Shown piece by piece: positions 52,868-63,639 of a stretch of 64,000 nucleotides of DNA. The notes beneath the pieces are model-generated. The model was not told where the DNA came from, made no database searches, and saw only the letters and a list, made by a program, of their open reading frames with translations. The stretch is from Favolaschia claudopus (lineage: Eukaryota > Basidiomycota > Agaricomycetes > Agaricales > Mycenaceae). The position numbers and the translations under genes are program-made. The stretch lies in assembly GCA_037176885.1 (NCBI GenBank), contig JAWWNJ010000072.1, positions 558,001 through 622,000 on the forward strand. Direction: 5' to 3'. The number at the start of each line of letters is the position of its first letter. Position 1 is the stretch's first letter.

Positions 52868-54325
52868 ATGCACGACATCACTATTGACAGAGCTTCAGTG
52901 CGTCCCTTCGTTTTTCCGCTATCGACGCTGAACCGCCTTCTTGCATTATCGCAGCTCATTGCTCTCATAGTCGAGACCCTCAATATCGGTGCGTTCCTCC
53001 CTCATTCCGCCGCCTTTCAATTCCCGGATATTCCATAGGGATCTCTACCACACTCTCTGCCGCCACCGCCCAACTTCTCCTCCAAGAAGCACCCAGCGCG
53101 TTGAATCGACACTTGCTCGCTACCCTCGGCCTTATTTGGACACTTTGCATCGCAGTATGTCTTCATTTGTCGTCAGAGCTTATTACTCAAGAGTCAACGC
53201 CTTCAATTAGCACTGGATCATCGACATCGTCCGTGCCTCTCAAGGATTCATCGATGCGCCTGAGGGAGCCATCGCGTACTATGAGCTCGTATCAAATCCG
53301 CTAGAAGCGGCGAAGGATGGGGTGTATATTACTGTTACCCTCGTCGCCGATCACTTCATGGTAAGTTCTTTTGCTTCGTATACTACCTTTGAGAGATGAA
53401 TATGCGGACTAGATCTACAGACTTTTTGTGGTTTGGAACCGCAATTGGGCCATTATCGTTCTTCCTACTCTCCTGTGGTTGGGCGGTGCAGGCACGTAGC
53501 ATGCTTCTTCGAAATTGAGTTTCTTGCTAACTAGTTCTTCTAGTGAGCGGTTATACTGTGACGCACTTACTACTCCTAGCCGGCGAAGGCAACTTGTTCG
53601 TCTCGACACTCGCGCCATGGGCATTGTCGTTCTTCTCGATGTCTCTGGCCTTGAACGTCCTCTGCACAAGTGAATTTCTTGAGCCAGGTCTTCATCCTCA
53701 CCTCGACTGATATTCTCTGGAACAGTCTTGATTGCGGGACGCATTTTATGGACACATATGCGAGTGCGAACGATGCGGTCTGGGAAGAATTACGCGGCAA
53801 CAGCACTGGTACGACTTTGGCCTTCAAACTCTCCCACTCTTGCCCTAACTGTCGCATCTCAGACCGTATTCTTCGAGTCGGCTGCTCTCTACTCACTCTC
53901 GTTAACGGTTCTCCTCGTGCTCTACAATCTTGGGCTTAACACTCAATATATCATCCTCGACTGGGTTCGTTGTTCATTCAATTTTTTTTTCCTTTGACCA
54001 TTGATCCCTTCCTTCTATTGAATGTGCGCAGACAACGTCCCTCATCGTATGTTTCTCTCATATTCATTCCCTTTGCTTCGCCTACTATTTTACGCAGGGA
54101 ATTGCTTTCAGTCTGATCATCTACCGATTGGCTACCACCTCATCCAACTCGACTTCAACTTCCGGCGTCAGCTCACGACCTGCCGGTCCCAATTCCTCAT
54201 ACCCATTGACAAGTGTCAATGTGAGCCGCATTGTCGAGGTCACGCAAGATTCGGACAAGGTGTATGATCCAGAGCGATCAATGGACAATAAGCCTGCGCA
54301 TGGAGAGTCTTGGGTAGCAATGTAA
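52868..54325 (+). CDS. Fungal seven-helix integral membrane protein
   Basis: Multi-exon gene from ATG 52868 (MHDITIDRAS, then an intron 52898-52954) to TAA about 54325. Exons join as LIALIVETLNI, GISTTLSAATAQLLLQ, HLLATLGLIWTLCIAHWIID, VYITVTLVADHFM, IYRLFVVWNRNWAIIVLPTL, THLLLLAGEGNLFVST, LNVLCTVLIAGRILW, SQTVFFESAALYSLSLTVLL, and GIAFSLIIYRLATTSS. These make about seven hydrophobic helices, with the IYR.FVVW.RNW signature after helix three that marks a large receptor-like membrane family in Agaricomycetes. The C-terminal tail is Ser/Thr-rich and hydrophilic (cytoplasmic). Substrate or ligand unknown. Introns are 45-70 nt. The gene looks complete, about 330 aa, and converges on the P450 gene. 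Confidence 0.85.
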
Positions 54326-54557
54326 ATAGAGAAGGAGAGAAGAAGTAATTTAGAACTATTTCATAATGCATCGTTGTGGTCATACCCTTCGCGCGGGTTG
54401 AGCCGCATTAATAGCTTCGACTTCGAACTGAGATACTGATATTTCTATCGACATCCGAGGGGGTCAAGCAATGAATTAGAGGACAGAACCTCGGGAAGGA
54501 CTCGAGAGGACTTGACCGAAATGTATTGACTACCTATTGTACGAAACTGCCTGGATC

Positions 54558-56915
54558 TTATACCACACGCTTCACACACAACTTCGCACCTTTCTCCCCT
54601 TTCCCGTTGAGCGGTAGTAGCGTCGTCGCAAGCCGAAGACGGAAAGGCCCATCCTCGTTCTCAGAAGTCGAGAACGCAAATTTGCCAATCAGGTCACAGA
54701 CGATGGTCTGCATTTCGAGAATTCTGTTGTGGAACCGAAATCAGAAAGATAAAGGTCAGAACTCGAAAAGTTACTCACGCAAATCGCCACCTATTCGAAA
54801 AAGCAACGACCGTTAATCATGAGACGAGAGAAATTTCAAGCAAGCTTACCCCAAACAGGTGTGCGGACCGGCGAAGAAGCTGAGTCTAAAAACGAAGACC
54901 ATGTTTGTCAGTCAAAATATCCACTTTTGTCGTTCGTCGGACGTACAAATTAGCATATGGTCCAATTGCCTCTCCCTGGCGCACCCGTCCATCCAGCCAC
55001 CTTTCGGGATCAAATTCCTCGCTCTTCGCACCCCAGCGTGAGTCCAACCTGCTCAATCAATCACTTTATCAATCCAAATGGTTAAAGAATGTGGAGAAGA
55101 GAACTCGCCTCTGGTAGGCCGCAACTCCCAACATTACGACCTGCCCTTTACCCACCGGAATCGCATCGATCGTTTTTCCGGAGCGGATGGTGATGGGGGT
55201 TGCGAGCGGGATGACGGAGTCTTCCAGTGCGACGCGTTCGGAGAGAGCGGCTGCGGGGTACATTCGGAGCGTTTCCTATGGTTCTATCGATCTTTTGAAG
55301 GTTATGGAATTGTAGAAAAAAGACATACCTTGATGAACGCATTGAGAAGAGGCATGTTATCGTATTGGTCGGAACTGCCGGCTGTCGAGAGGGTCGTGTA
55401 AATCTCTTCCCGGAGTCTGGCTTGAAGTTCGGGGCGTTGTGCCAGTTCGAGCATGCCGAAAGCGAGGGTGTTTGCCTACATGACAATTTGTCAATATCGT
55501 ACGACGACAATGCAAATAAGAATGAACTACCGTTGTGTCTTGCCCTGCGAGAAGAATCAGACTCGTCTGCGCAACGAGGTCAGCGGGATGTAAGGTCTTC
55601 TTTGTGCTATCCTTCTTATCCGCGTGCACTACCAGTCAAACCACACTCTTGTAAACCGGGGAACGAGTTCTTGGATCAAAAGCACTCACACAACGAGCTA
55701 TATATATCCGCATCATAGCTCCCCTCTGGAGCTCCCAACTTCTCACGCACGAGCCGCCATCCAATGTTGCGCGAGAGCATCTTCGAAGCACGGAGCGCAC
55801 GGAAGGCCGAAGATGGGAGGTTAATCATGAGACGAAGAAGCGGTTTCGGGATGTACACCGCAATGGCGTCGAAGACAATTTGGCCAGAGGAACGGGTTGA
55901 GGCGATTTCGCTGCGAAAGAGGTGAGTAAGAAAATAGAAGAAAGGGAGAGAAAGACAGAAGGAAGGAAGGAAGGAAGACAGGGTGAAAAGGAAAGATTCA
56001 CATACAGCAAACGAGTATTAACCTCGACGAATTATGGGCCAAGATCGTCGATGGGGCTTCCAAGCGCAACTAGCACATGTTTGAATGAGTATTGACTGAC
56101 AACTTTGAAAATACGATGAAAATTTGAACGAACCATCGGTGATTGCCCTCAGCGCTCCACCAGACAGAATGGGCGACAGATCTACCTCTTCCGACTTGTC
56201 GACCGCGTTATCGACTTGTTCCGAGATCTACAGTATCTTGTGGTCAGGATGTATTTCACTCCGATCTCAAGGCGGTACTGACCCAATGAGCGACGTGTTC
56301 AAACGTAGGGCGATACTTGCGAACGGCAGCAGCAGTGAATCCGACATTTAGGGCAGCACGAAGTCGTCGATGTTCCTCGCCTTTTGGAGAGTTCAACTCA
56401 TTAAATTTAACAAGAGAAAAAATCAGAGAGTAGCGCACCTCGAATTGTGATGACAGCACCGCGATCGCATAGCCAGCCGCGCATGACAGCCAGAACTGGC
56501 CCTAGTTGAAAGCTCGGGCTATTTGTAATGTATTGTAACGCCAACGGGTCGGAAACGACAACACGGTTTTGCTGAGATACAGCGTCAGTGAATTGTAGGC
56601 TGCAAAATAAGGAAGAACCAGGCGTACCCCAAAACATCCTTTGATGCGGTAGACGGCCCCAAACAACTTAGTCCATGCGAACTCATACTGGCCGTAGAAT
56701 GGCGGAAGTAGAAGGTCCGCCAAGTTACCTTTCGAGGATACTTCAGCAGCCGAACGAGCAAGTCGATAAAATATCGTACCGAATTTCCACGACTTTGATT
56801 CCGGACCGTCAATATCACGAACAGTGGCGCTCCGTCGACGCCGAATAATACTGCGCAGAGAGAGTAGGACGAAAACTGCTGTAGCGACTGTGAGGGCTGT
56901 CTTCGAGTCGTGCAT
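54558..56915 (-). CDS. Cytochrome P450 monooxygenase
   Basis: Minus-strand gene with about a dozen short introns. Start chosen at 56915 (MHDSKTALTVATAVFVLLSL), which gives an N-terminal membrane anchor followed by RRRR; an upstream in-frame ATG at 56975 is possible. In order: GQYEFAWTKLFGAVYRIKG, EEHRRLRAALNVGF (C-helix HRRLR), helix I LILLAGQDTT (about 55545), helix K ETLRMYP (ExxR, 55263), SEEFDPERWL (PERF-like), and the heme loop FFAGPHTCLGWRFA with the thiolate Cys (about 54860-54890). All hallmark residues are present. The stop is at 54558. It is a microsomal oxidase using reducing power from P450 reductase; substrate cannot be told. The family resembles basidiomycete CYP5150/CYP63-like expansions, but this subfamily call is not secure. 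Confidence 0.88.
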
Positions 56916-58195
56916 GGTTGTGGGCGACAAAAGAATGAAGATTCGGCAGCCGCGGAGAGGAATGTCATAAGACATGTTAACCTGAGAATTTAGAGAGACG
57001 TCGGGAAATATCTTTGAACCGTTGAATTTGGCCGAAGTGATAGGCCAGTCGGGTAGTGGTAGCCACGGTGACCAGAAATTCGAGCGTTTGCCGCTGTTCG
57101 TCGAAGTTCAGCAAGCCGATGCATATTTGTGGGTCCCACGGCAAGAGCTTTCATTCCTGGGAGATTGGCGGACTATTGGTTTACGCTTGAATATATTGAT
57201 TGTATGTAGTGCGCCTGAAAGAAAGTTTTTGAATCGCGAGACATGACTGCCACGTTCTCCCAAAGTTCTCCGATTCACGGGCCGGCTGAGGTGGCGACGA
57301 CACCAGTGTCACACCACTGAGGCCCAATCAACGCAAACAGAAGGGCCAGGTGCCCGTTTGGTCGCAGTATACGGAATAAGTGCTGGAAGATCGTAGCATT
57401 CGTACGGATGAAGTGCTGTCAGGCTCCAAGTCACTGACTCTTGACTGACTCTGCGCTCATGGAAGAGCAGAGGAGGCAGCAGCTGATGCCGTCACCAAAT
57501 CAAGCCAATCAATGATATCGTCAACGATCCGGCAACTTCCGATGCCCGTTGTCCTCTCCCACCACCTTCATTGTTTCGAGTTACAGCGTCGAAATCGATG
57601 GTTGCACTCGGAGTCGCTGGGCCACATTTTGTTCTTCGATACTGCATGCTCCGCTCACCGTCGACTCTGTTTTGTTCGTTTTAACGTCTGAATCACCGAC
57701 TCGGAGTCGACTCAAGCGAGTCCTTGAATAAAAAAGGAAGAAATCTTATCGAGACCGTCGGACTTCGACCCCGAATCGAACGGGCAAACACTGCACCTGT
57801 ACAGCGCCGCTTTTCGAGAACAGATCCATATCTACTCCGTGCGGAACGAGTCTTCTTTCCCCTCCCGTGTCGTACCTCATACGAAAAGCGGCGAGCTTGC
57901 TCAGCGTCGAACATCCTCTGGGGATATCTACTGGTGAATGGGAATTCAATCAACCCTCCTGCAGACAACTCATGCTATAAGATACAGGCAGTAAAGGACC
58001 GTCGATGAGAGATGGGTGTGCTAATTGCAGGTATTCATGCTTATACGCCGTAGCAGGAACATAGCCGCACTTCTCGAGCCCCATGCCGCAGTGCTACCTT
58101 AGGTTCCTGTGATTCGCACCCTGATTCACGAGCTCATGTGAAGGGTTGCGTTACGGTGACCCCGATGGTGGAGTCCACCATTTACATTTGCATCA
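56916..58195. other. Intergenic between P450 and secreted-protein genes
   Basis: No gene supported. A plus-strand frame at 57724-58008 is open for 94 codons but has no recognisable feature. Both flanking genes point away from here, so it should contain two promoters. Confidence 0.35.
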
Positions 58196-58204
58196 CTATA
58201 TAAA
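58196..58204 (+). promoter_or_regulatory. TATA box of the secreted-protein gene
   Basis: ACTATATAAAG lies about 60 bp before the ATG at 58260, with a pyrimidine-rich CTCACTCAGGCTCCTC stretch between them, a normal fungal core promoter layout. Confidence 0.6.
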
Positions 58205-58259
58205 GAGCTCCATTCACTCACTCAGGCTCCTCAATAGCGAATATCCCCCAGCGTGTGAA

Positions 58260-58664
58260 ATGCAGCTATTCCTTCAATTGGTCGCCCTCGTCACTCTAGC
58301 TCTCGGTCATCAGGCCATGGCGCAAGTTACCTTCGTCGTCGCGCCGACCAACGCCAGTAAGCTTGTTTGATGTCAATTACCTTGGTTGATAGAATCTTAC
58401 CGACTGCGGCACGAAGACGCCAATTGCGTGCCCGGCACCGTGATCAGCTGCGGCCAAACTGCGATTAACACTGGGAATTGCAAGGGCGATTTCACCCCGG
58501 GACAGCGCTGCGTTCACATAGCTTCGACCCACCCAGGCTGTCATATCTCGCTCTTCACCGAGGAAGGCCAGCAGAGAGGGGTTGAGGCTAGCCTGAGTAC
58601 GGCCTCCCATAAATCTGTTGAAGCCTCAGACGATGACGCCGCTTGGGAGCCGTCTCCCGTGTGA
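58260..58664 (+). CDS. Small secreted cysteine-containing protein, 122 aa
   Basis: Exon 1 (58260-58356) encodes a clear signal peptide, MQLFLQLVALVTLALGHQAMA with likely cleavage after AMA. A 36-nt intron (58357-58392) leads in phase to exon 2, ending TGA 58664. The mature part has five cysteines (NCVPG, SCGQ, NCKG, RCVH, GCHIS) in its first 60 residues and an acidic Ser-rich tail. The size, signal and cysteines fit a small secreted (effector-type) protein of unknown role. An odd cysteine number leaves one unpaired. The gene is complete, with a TATA box upstream. No homologue is recognised. Confidence 0.7.
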
Positions 58665-58672
58665 TTCACAAT

Positions 58673-60819
58673 ATGAGTGTTAGTGAGCTGGTGAGTATTG
58701 CTCGTCGTCACCAGGCTCTGGCTCAGGAAGCTCTGGCTGCCGCGTCGGGGCGCGGGGTGACTATCGCGCGTGAGATTCCGCTCGTTGATGAGAACACGAG
58801 CTTGATAGATATTCGGCCGTGAATGTGCCTGAAACTATTGTCAGTCCGGCCATACCTTCTGGTGTTGGAACCTCCCACCAGAAAGGTAAAGGTGCTGACC
58901 CCCGCAACTGGGGTGCAGCTAACCTTTCGGAAGAATTCTCTGAGCGCGACATTGACGCGCAAAGGGCCGCTCTTGAGAATTTTAGCGCTGTGTAGGAATC
59001 AAAGTGTTATATAACAGGTACTTTATAACACTGTTATTAACACGTTAATTACATTTCTCACAATGGAGGTCCAGAGACACCTGTTATTTATGTGTGCCGA
59101 AGGGTCCCCTGCGGCGCCTTGGAGAGCACTTTTTCAGCTTGATTTTGCCTTTGAAGCCCATAAGATGGAGTCAAAAACATTGCCCTGCTGAGTTCAGAAG
59201 ATTTAGAAGCCAAATAGGAGGCAAATTTCAAGAAAATCGGTTGAAAATCAGGCGGAAAAAAAAAATCCGGGCAGGCTTACGTCATGTTATGAACCCTGTT
59301 ATTAACATATCCATGTTAAATAACCAGGGGGGTAGCTTGAATCTCACATTTCTCACAGCCCGGATTTTGATTCTTACACAGCGCTAGAGAATTTCGCCGC
59401 AATTGGCCGTGAGAAGAACAGTTTTCACCGCCACCTGGGTTCTTTGATCAGATGCCAATCACCTTGGCTTCTGAACGGACCGAACCCCGAACTCAGAGAT
59501 CGTTGCTCAAGCCGACGAAAAATTCAATCAACTCTGGCCAGAGTGTAGATGAAAAGATTGCTGATCTGCAAGCGCAGATCAGCAGCTTGCAACGTTCTCA
59601 GACGATGACGTCAAAGGTTGACTTAACCAAGGCGCAGACTGCTGTTAAAAACAGCATTGATAGACAGATCGGTGCGCATCACGGAGCTCGCGGATCCCGT
59701 CCCGAGCCCACTTCTGCTACGCGCGTCGCGCCAGGCAGCTTCATCGAGCGCACCCTGCGCAATGCCGAGCGTGTAGATGGTTCACCTACCCCATCCGACC
59801 CATCTGATTCGTCGAGCTCAGATTCTGAGCCCTCAGATGGTTCAGGTTCCGGGAGGTCCTACCCATCGCGTAATCGTCGCAAGCGCCGTTCCTCGAAGAA
59901 GAAACTAACTTCTCGCAGGAAGAATAAAATGATCTTGAAGCCTATATCTCCAAAGGAATATGACGGCTCAGCGGATGCCATCGCATTCTATCGATTCGTC
60001 AAGGAAGGGTCGAATTATGTGCAACTTGGCAAAGTCCCGACTGATCAACGAGTCTTTTACTTGTCGTACTACTTGACGGCTCGTGCACTCGAATTCTACA
60101 ACAGCAAGGTTGAGAATGACGAGCATGTTTGGACTCTAAGTGAGTTCTTTTGCGGTTTATTCAATTTTTGTTTCCCTGTGAACTTCCGCGAGAAACAACG
60201 CACTCGATTGCGTTCTTGCGTTCAAGGCACCAAATCAGAATTGATTCACAAGGCTGAATGGGAGCGAATTTACAATACCATTGGCCTTGAAGCAAACCAG
60301 GAAAAGGTCGTGATGTTTTGGCGTAGCCTCAACACCGACATCCGGAAAGAAATGCTTCGTGATAAGCTCGACCCCGAAACCTCTTCCTGGGCTGAAGTTA
60401 ATGCTGGCGCTGAGAGCGCCGAAATTATTGTCAAGGTTGACGATGATAATGATGAACTTGATATGGCTGGATCGAGTAAGACTCAATCCAAGCCTGATGA
60501 CCAGAAACTGGACTCAGATTCGAACGGGAAACGTCGTACTGGAGGGCGCGTTATCTCGGTTTCCAGTGTTGAACCCAAACTTTCTACGACTGCCTCGAAA
60601 TCTCGCGACAGCGGCAAGCAACTTTCGGTTAAGAAACGAAATGAATACCTTGCCGCAAACTGTGGTGTACAGGGACACCTTTCTCGTAACTGTCCTGAAC
60701 TCAACACGATGGATTCGAAAGGAAAACCTCCCGGTTTTGCATCTCACGCAGTTGATTTCGCGCTGAATGATGATCGCGATGCTCTGCTGGAGAGCACGGA
60801 AGTCCTGGAGCACTTCTGA
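58673..60819 (+). pseudogene. Ty3/gypsy Gag, interrupted and without pol
   Basis: An upstream part begins MSVSELVSIARRHQALAQEA (58673), changes frame near 58820 (NVPETIVSPAIPSG, AANLSEEFSERDI), and is split by a MITE at 58983-59386. Beyond it, AAIGREKNSFHRHLGS leads to a 455-codon frame (59452-60819). That frame has a coiled coil (EKIADLQAQISSLQ), a Ser/Asp-rich linker, a basic RRKRRSSKKK patch, and a Gag capsid domain (PKEYDGSADAIAFYRFV, SYYLTARALEFYNSKV). A zinc knuckle follows in the form AANCGVQGHLSRNCP, where the first Cys of CxxC is Ala. Gag forms the particle of the retrotransposon. No protease, reverse transcriptase or integrase follows; a 3-prime LTR comes only 165 bp later. The element is therefore internally deleted or a non-autonomous form. 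Confidence 0.75.
58983..59386. mobile_element. hAT-type MITE inside gag, 404 bp, exact 8-bp TSD
   Basis: TAGCGCTGTGTAGGAATCAA at the left is mirrored by TTGATTCTTACACAGCGCTA at the right with one mismatch. GAGAATTT is duplicated exactly (58975-58982 and 59387-59394). Removing the element and one duplicate restores the flanking gag reading (LENFAAIG). TGTTAT/ATAACA words recur just inside both ends. No coding. Confidence 0.92.
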
Positions 60820-60983
60820 TTTTGCATGACGGTCTTCCTCGACAATGAAATGGTCGTCGAGGAGGGCGAGGATACCAGAATGGTTTTGATTTTGATTTTT
60901 CGAAGACCATTTCAGACTTTGAATTGATTTTGTGAACGAGATTTATTTATTTTCGTCTGAAGATTGAGGATCTGGAGGGCGGA

Positions 60984-61173
60984 TGTGACAGATCGGCGTG
61001 AGCGGATATCTGCCCGTGTTGTCCCCATGACTCCCTTCACACAGCCTCGATTTTCCTGTATAAGTAGTTAGTTCTTGTCGTAGATAGCTTTTCCCTTGGT
61101 CAATTTAGTACTTACATCAGTTCTCTCTTGATCCCTGTGTGCCGGAACTCGACTCCCCCTCGCTTCCGTCACA
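60984..61173 (+). repeat. 3-prime LTR of the Ty3-type element, 190 bp
   Basis: Begins TGTGACAGATCGGCG and ends CTTCCGTCACA, so TGTGAC/GTCACA form the short terminal inverted repeat. A purine-rich GATCTGGAGGGCGGA just upstream suits a polypurine tract. A TATA-like TGTATAAGTAG (about 61055) could start transcription. No 5-prime LTR was found upstream of gag. Confidence 0.75.
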
Positions 61174-61331
61174 CTAACCTCCAACCGTTCAACTTAAATC
61201 ATATCCTTATCTCCGACGCACTACAAAAGTGACCCTTAACATCGATAACTGTAATGATTAACAACGAAACACTTGGTACAGGGTTTTTTTTTTTTTTTGC
61301 TTCGACACTCATTTCCCTGGCACTGAGGAAG
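61174..61331. other. Spacer
   Basis: No gene. It includes a 14-nt T run at 61285-61300. Confidence 0.3.
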
Positions 61332-62259
61332 CAGAACCCCCTGAATTTCCCATAGCCGGACCATGAATTCCACAATTCATGGGATTATCTTCAGGGGGTT
61401 GTAACTTCACTTAGCTGATTCACATAATTATGTTAGGCCAATATGAACTATGTGAATTTCACTTGAAAATTGAATGAATGCATTTGTGTGAAAACTGCTC
61501 CAAAAATTCATTCCTGGCTTCCTGGCTTCCAGGCGATTCTTTGAAATTCACCCATGAACCTCGTGGAATTCATGGAGTTGAAGTTGCCCGGAACACGGTA
61601 CATGGTTCTGGTCACCAGTACTAGTTGTGTTCCTAATGCAGTAACATAGTCAATTTGGACAGTTTAAGCAATGTAATAGAGAGTTTGTGCGAGCGACCCA
61701 GGTCGCTTTTCGATCGCTCAGATCTCCGCAACAATAGATACCAGGTGTGAGCTCTAAGCGACTTATAAGAGTATTGCCCTAGGGCACTCCTAGGTCGCTG
61801 GGACTTCACACCTGAGACTGCTCTTTGTCGACATCTGAGCGGTTCCAAAGCAACCCGGGTCGCTTTGCACAAACCCGCTAATAGTAATAGTTGTTATTGA
61901 AGACTTGTAAATCCTTGTTCATTAAGCACAGATGAAATGCAACCAATACTTGTAGGTTTGATACTGGACAAAGCGAGGAGTAAGTAATAGATTTTTCATG
62001 CAGTTTCCATTGTGTTTTCACATACTTTTCAAGTGAATTCCCGGAGCATTGGAAGGGAATCCAACACAGTGAGAAAAGTTTTCATCGGAATATGTGGTGG
62101 ATGCCATTTTAAAACCATGTGAATTAACACCATGGAATGTCGGACCCAGTGAAAATATCTCCGTGAAATTCACAACTTCATAGTGGAATTCACAAAGTTT
62201 TTCAGTGAATTTCCCATTAAAACCTTGTGAACCGACTATGGGAAAGTCAGGGGGTTCTG
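61332..62259. mobile_element. TIR element (CAGAACCCCCTGAATTTCCC), carrying a nested MITE
   Basis: Left end CAGAACCCCCTGAATTTCCC and right end GGGAAAGTCAGGGGGTTCTG are complementary with few mismatches. Words for GTGAATTTC/GAAATTCAC recur throughout, mainly in both orientations. Family-A MITE copy 2 sits inside (61677-61880), so the host element is about 720 bp when that is set aside. No clear target duplication. Confidence 0.75.
61677..61880 (-). mobile_element. MITE family A, copy 2 (inverted), nested
   Basis: Starts TAGAGAGTTTGTGCGAGCGA and ends with the more diverged GCACAAACCCGCTA. In reverse orientation it follows the 12797-12999 copy along most of its length. TA flanks both ends. It interrupts the 61332-62259 element and so arrived later. 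Confidence 0.85.
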
Positions 62260-62373
62260 AAACCACAGTGTGGTTCAATGCTGTTTTCCCGTTCTCGCAA
62301 TCACAATGAATTTGTTGTAAGTATGCACATTACGAGCAATACTATTGCCCGCGTCGGACATACAACATTTATT

Positions 62374-62390
62374 GGGGGAGCTTGCTCCCC
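62374..62390 (-). repeat. GGGGGAGC hairpin, copy 3
   Basis: GGGGGAGCTTGCTCCCC followed by TTTTATCC is the reverse complement of the sequence at 11326-11350. Confidence 0.7.
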
Positions 62391-62399
62391 TTTTATCCG

Positions 62400-63334
62400 A
62401 GCGGGTACCCAATGTTGATGTGGCTGTGGTTGCGCAAGTGATGGGTGGCAACTTCTACTTATATTTTTGCCTCAATTTGCCACCATAAAAAAATAAAATT
62501 ACTCCCCTTATCTGGTCAATGGTCCTGATCTCTTTTCTTCTCGCACTGTTATTCCAGGATCGACTCGGGTATAAGACCGAAATCTGGGGTGACTACGGTA
62601 AAGATCCTCCACCCATGTTACAGTATTATCCGGCCGTCCCTAATCTCCTACCAATGTTCTATCTGCCTAATCAGCCCCCGCAGGACATGAGGATCCTCTC
62701 AGGGCTGAACTGTGAGCGCTCTGGCTCTCTTCGTGCTGCGGTTCCATGATCAATTTGACTTTCCCATGTTGTGTCGAGGAGTACATAAGTATGTAGCAAT
62801 GAAACAAAAATTCTCTTAAATTTCTTTTGTATACAACCACCACTCCCCTGTATATTCGTATCTTCGTAACCGGCCTTCAATTCTCACATTGTCCAAAAAA
62901 ATCGGGAATCCACGCAACCTCCCCTCCTGTAGGCCGGGCACCGGCATACACAACCTACGTGTTTTTCTCTGGCCGAGTTGATTTCTGCGGAGAGAACGCG
63001 CAGTAATTTCCTCGAATTCATTCAAAATTGTGTATCTGGGAGTGGAAATTTGTTCTTCTTGAACTTGTTGCGCATTTTCTAGGAGCTAGAATTGTTAATC
63101 AGTTCAGATAAGTGAAACCTTTGAGAAAGGAATAACCCTTGCATCAGAGTTATGAACAGCCTTGTGAGAAGACAGGTGGTAGTCATGGCGGAGACGTTGG
63201 AGATGCGAAGCAGGAATATTCGCGCCGCTCATCGACGTCGGCGAATATATGCTATAAAAACCTTTAATACACGGCTTGCTCATTATGTGGCTGTGCCCTG
63301 TGACCGAAACGGTCAGCTTCTGTTGGCTGGAGGA
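62400..63334. other. No supportable gene
   Basis: A 76-codon plus-strand frame at 62519 has plausible composition (QDRLGYKTEIWGDYGKDPPP) but no match is recognised, and no splice chain was found. Confidence 0.3.
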
Positions 63335-63545
63335 GGTGGGTTGGTGATAAAATCCTCGAGAGGAGCCAGCAGTTTGTCGACATTGGCCAGGAGGGTCTCA
63401 CGGATCTCTTCTGTGACAGAGAAGTCTTCGAGTACGACGACAATTTGGCGCACGGCTCCAAGCTGAATCCTGATGCGCGCTGCGCTCGACGGCGGGAAGT
63501 TCAGCGTTGGGAAGAGAGTCAATGATGAACTGCGCTTGCACACAG
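63335..63545 (-). pseudogene. End of an unknown minus-strand gene, frame-broken
   Basis: Minus-strand reading NICVQAQFIIDSLPNAELPA changes frame near 63470 and continues GAVRQIVVVLEDFSVTEEIR, ending DFITNPPPPANRS with a stop at about 63335. The composition is typical of real protein, helical with a Pro-rich end. The product is not recognised. The upstream part may lie beyond 63600 but no frame there is convincing. Confidence 0.35.
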
Positions 63546-63639
63546 ATGTTATGAGCCTCCAGGAGGAATGTATGGACTGGATCGTTGATAGTGGGAGAGT
63601 AGAGGCAGAATAGATATGAAGACGATTGAGATCAAAGAT

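Noticed and set aside
57765..57830. Minus-strand GTTCGATTCGGGG looked like a tRNA T-arm followed by a T-run terminator
   Set aside because: No box A at the right distance and no acceptor stem pairing; the T stem has a mismatch.
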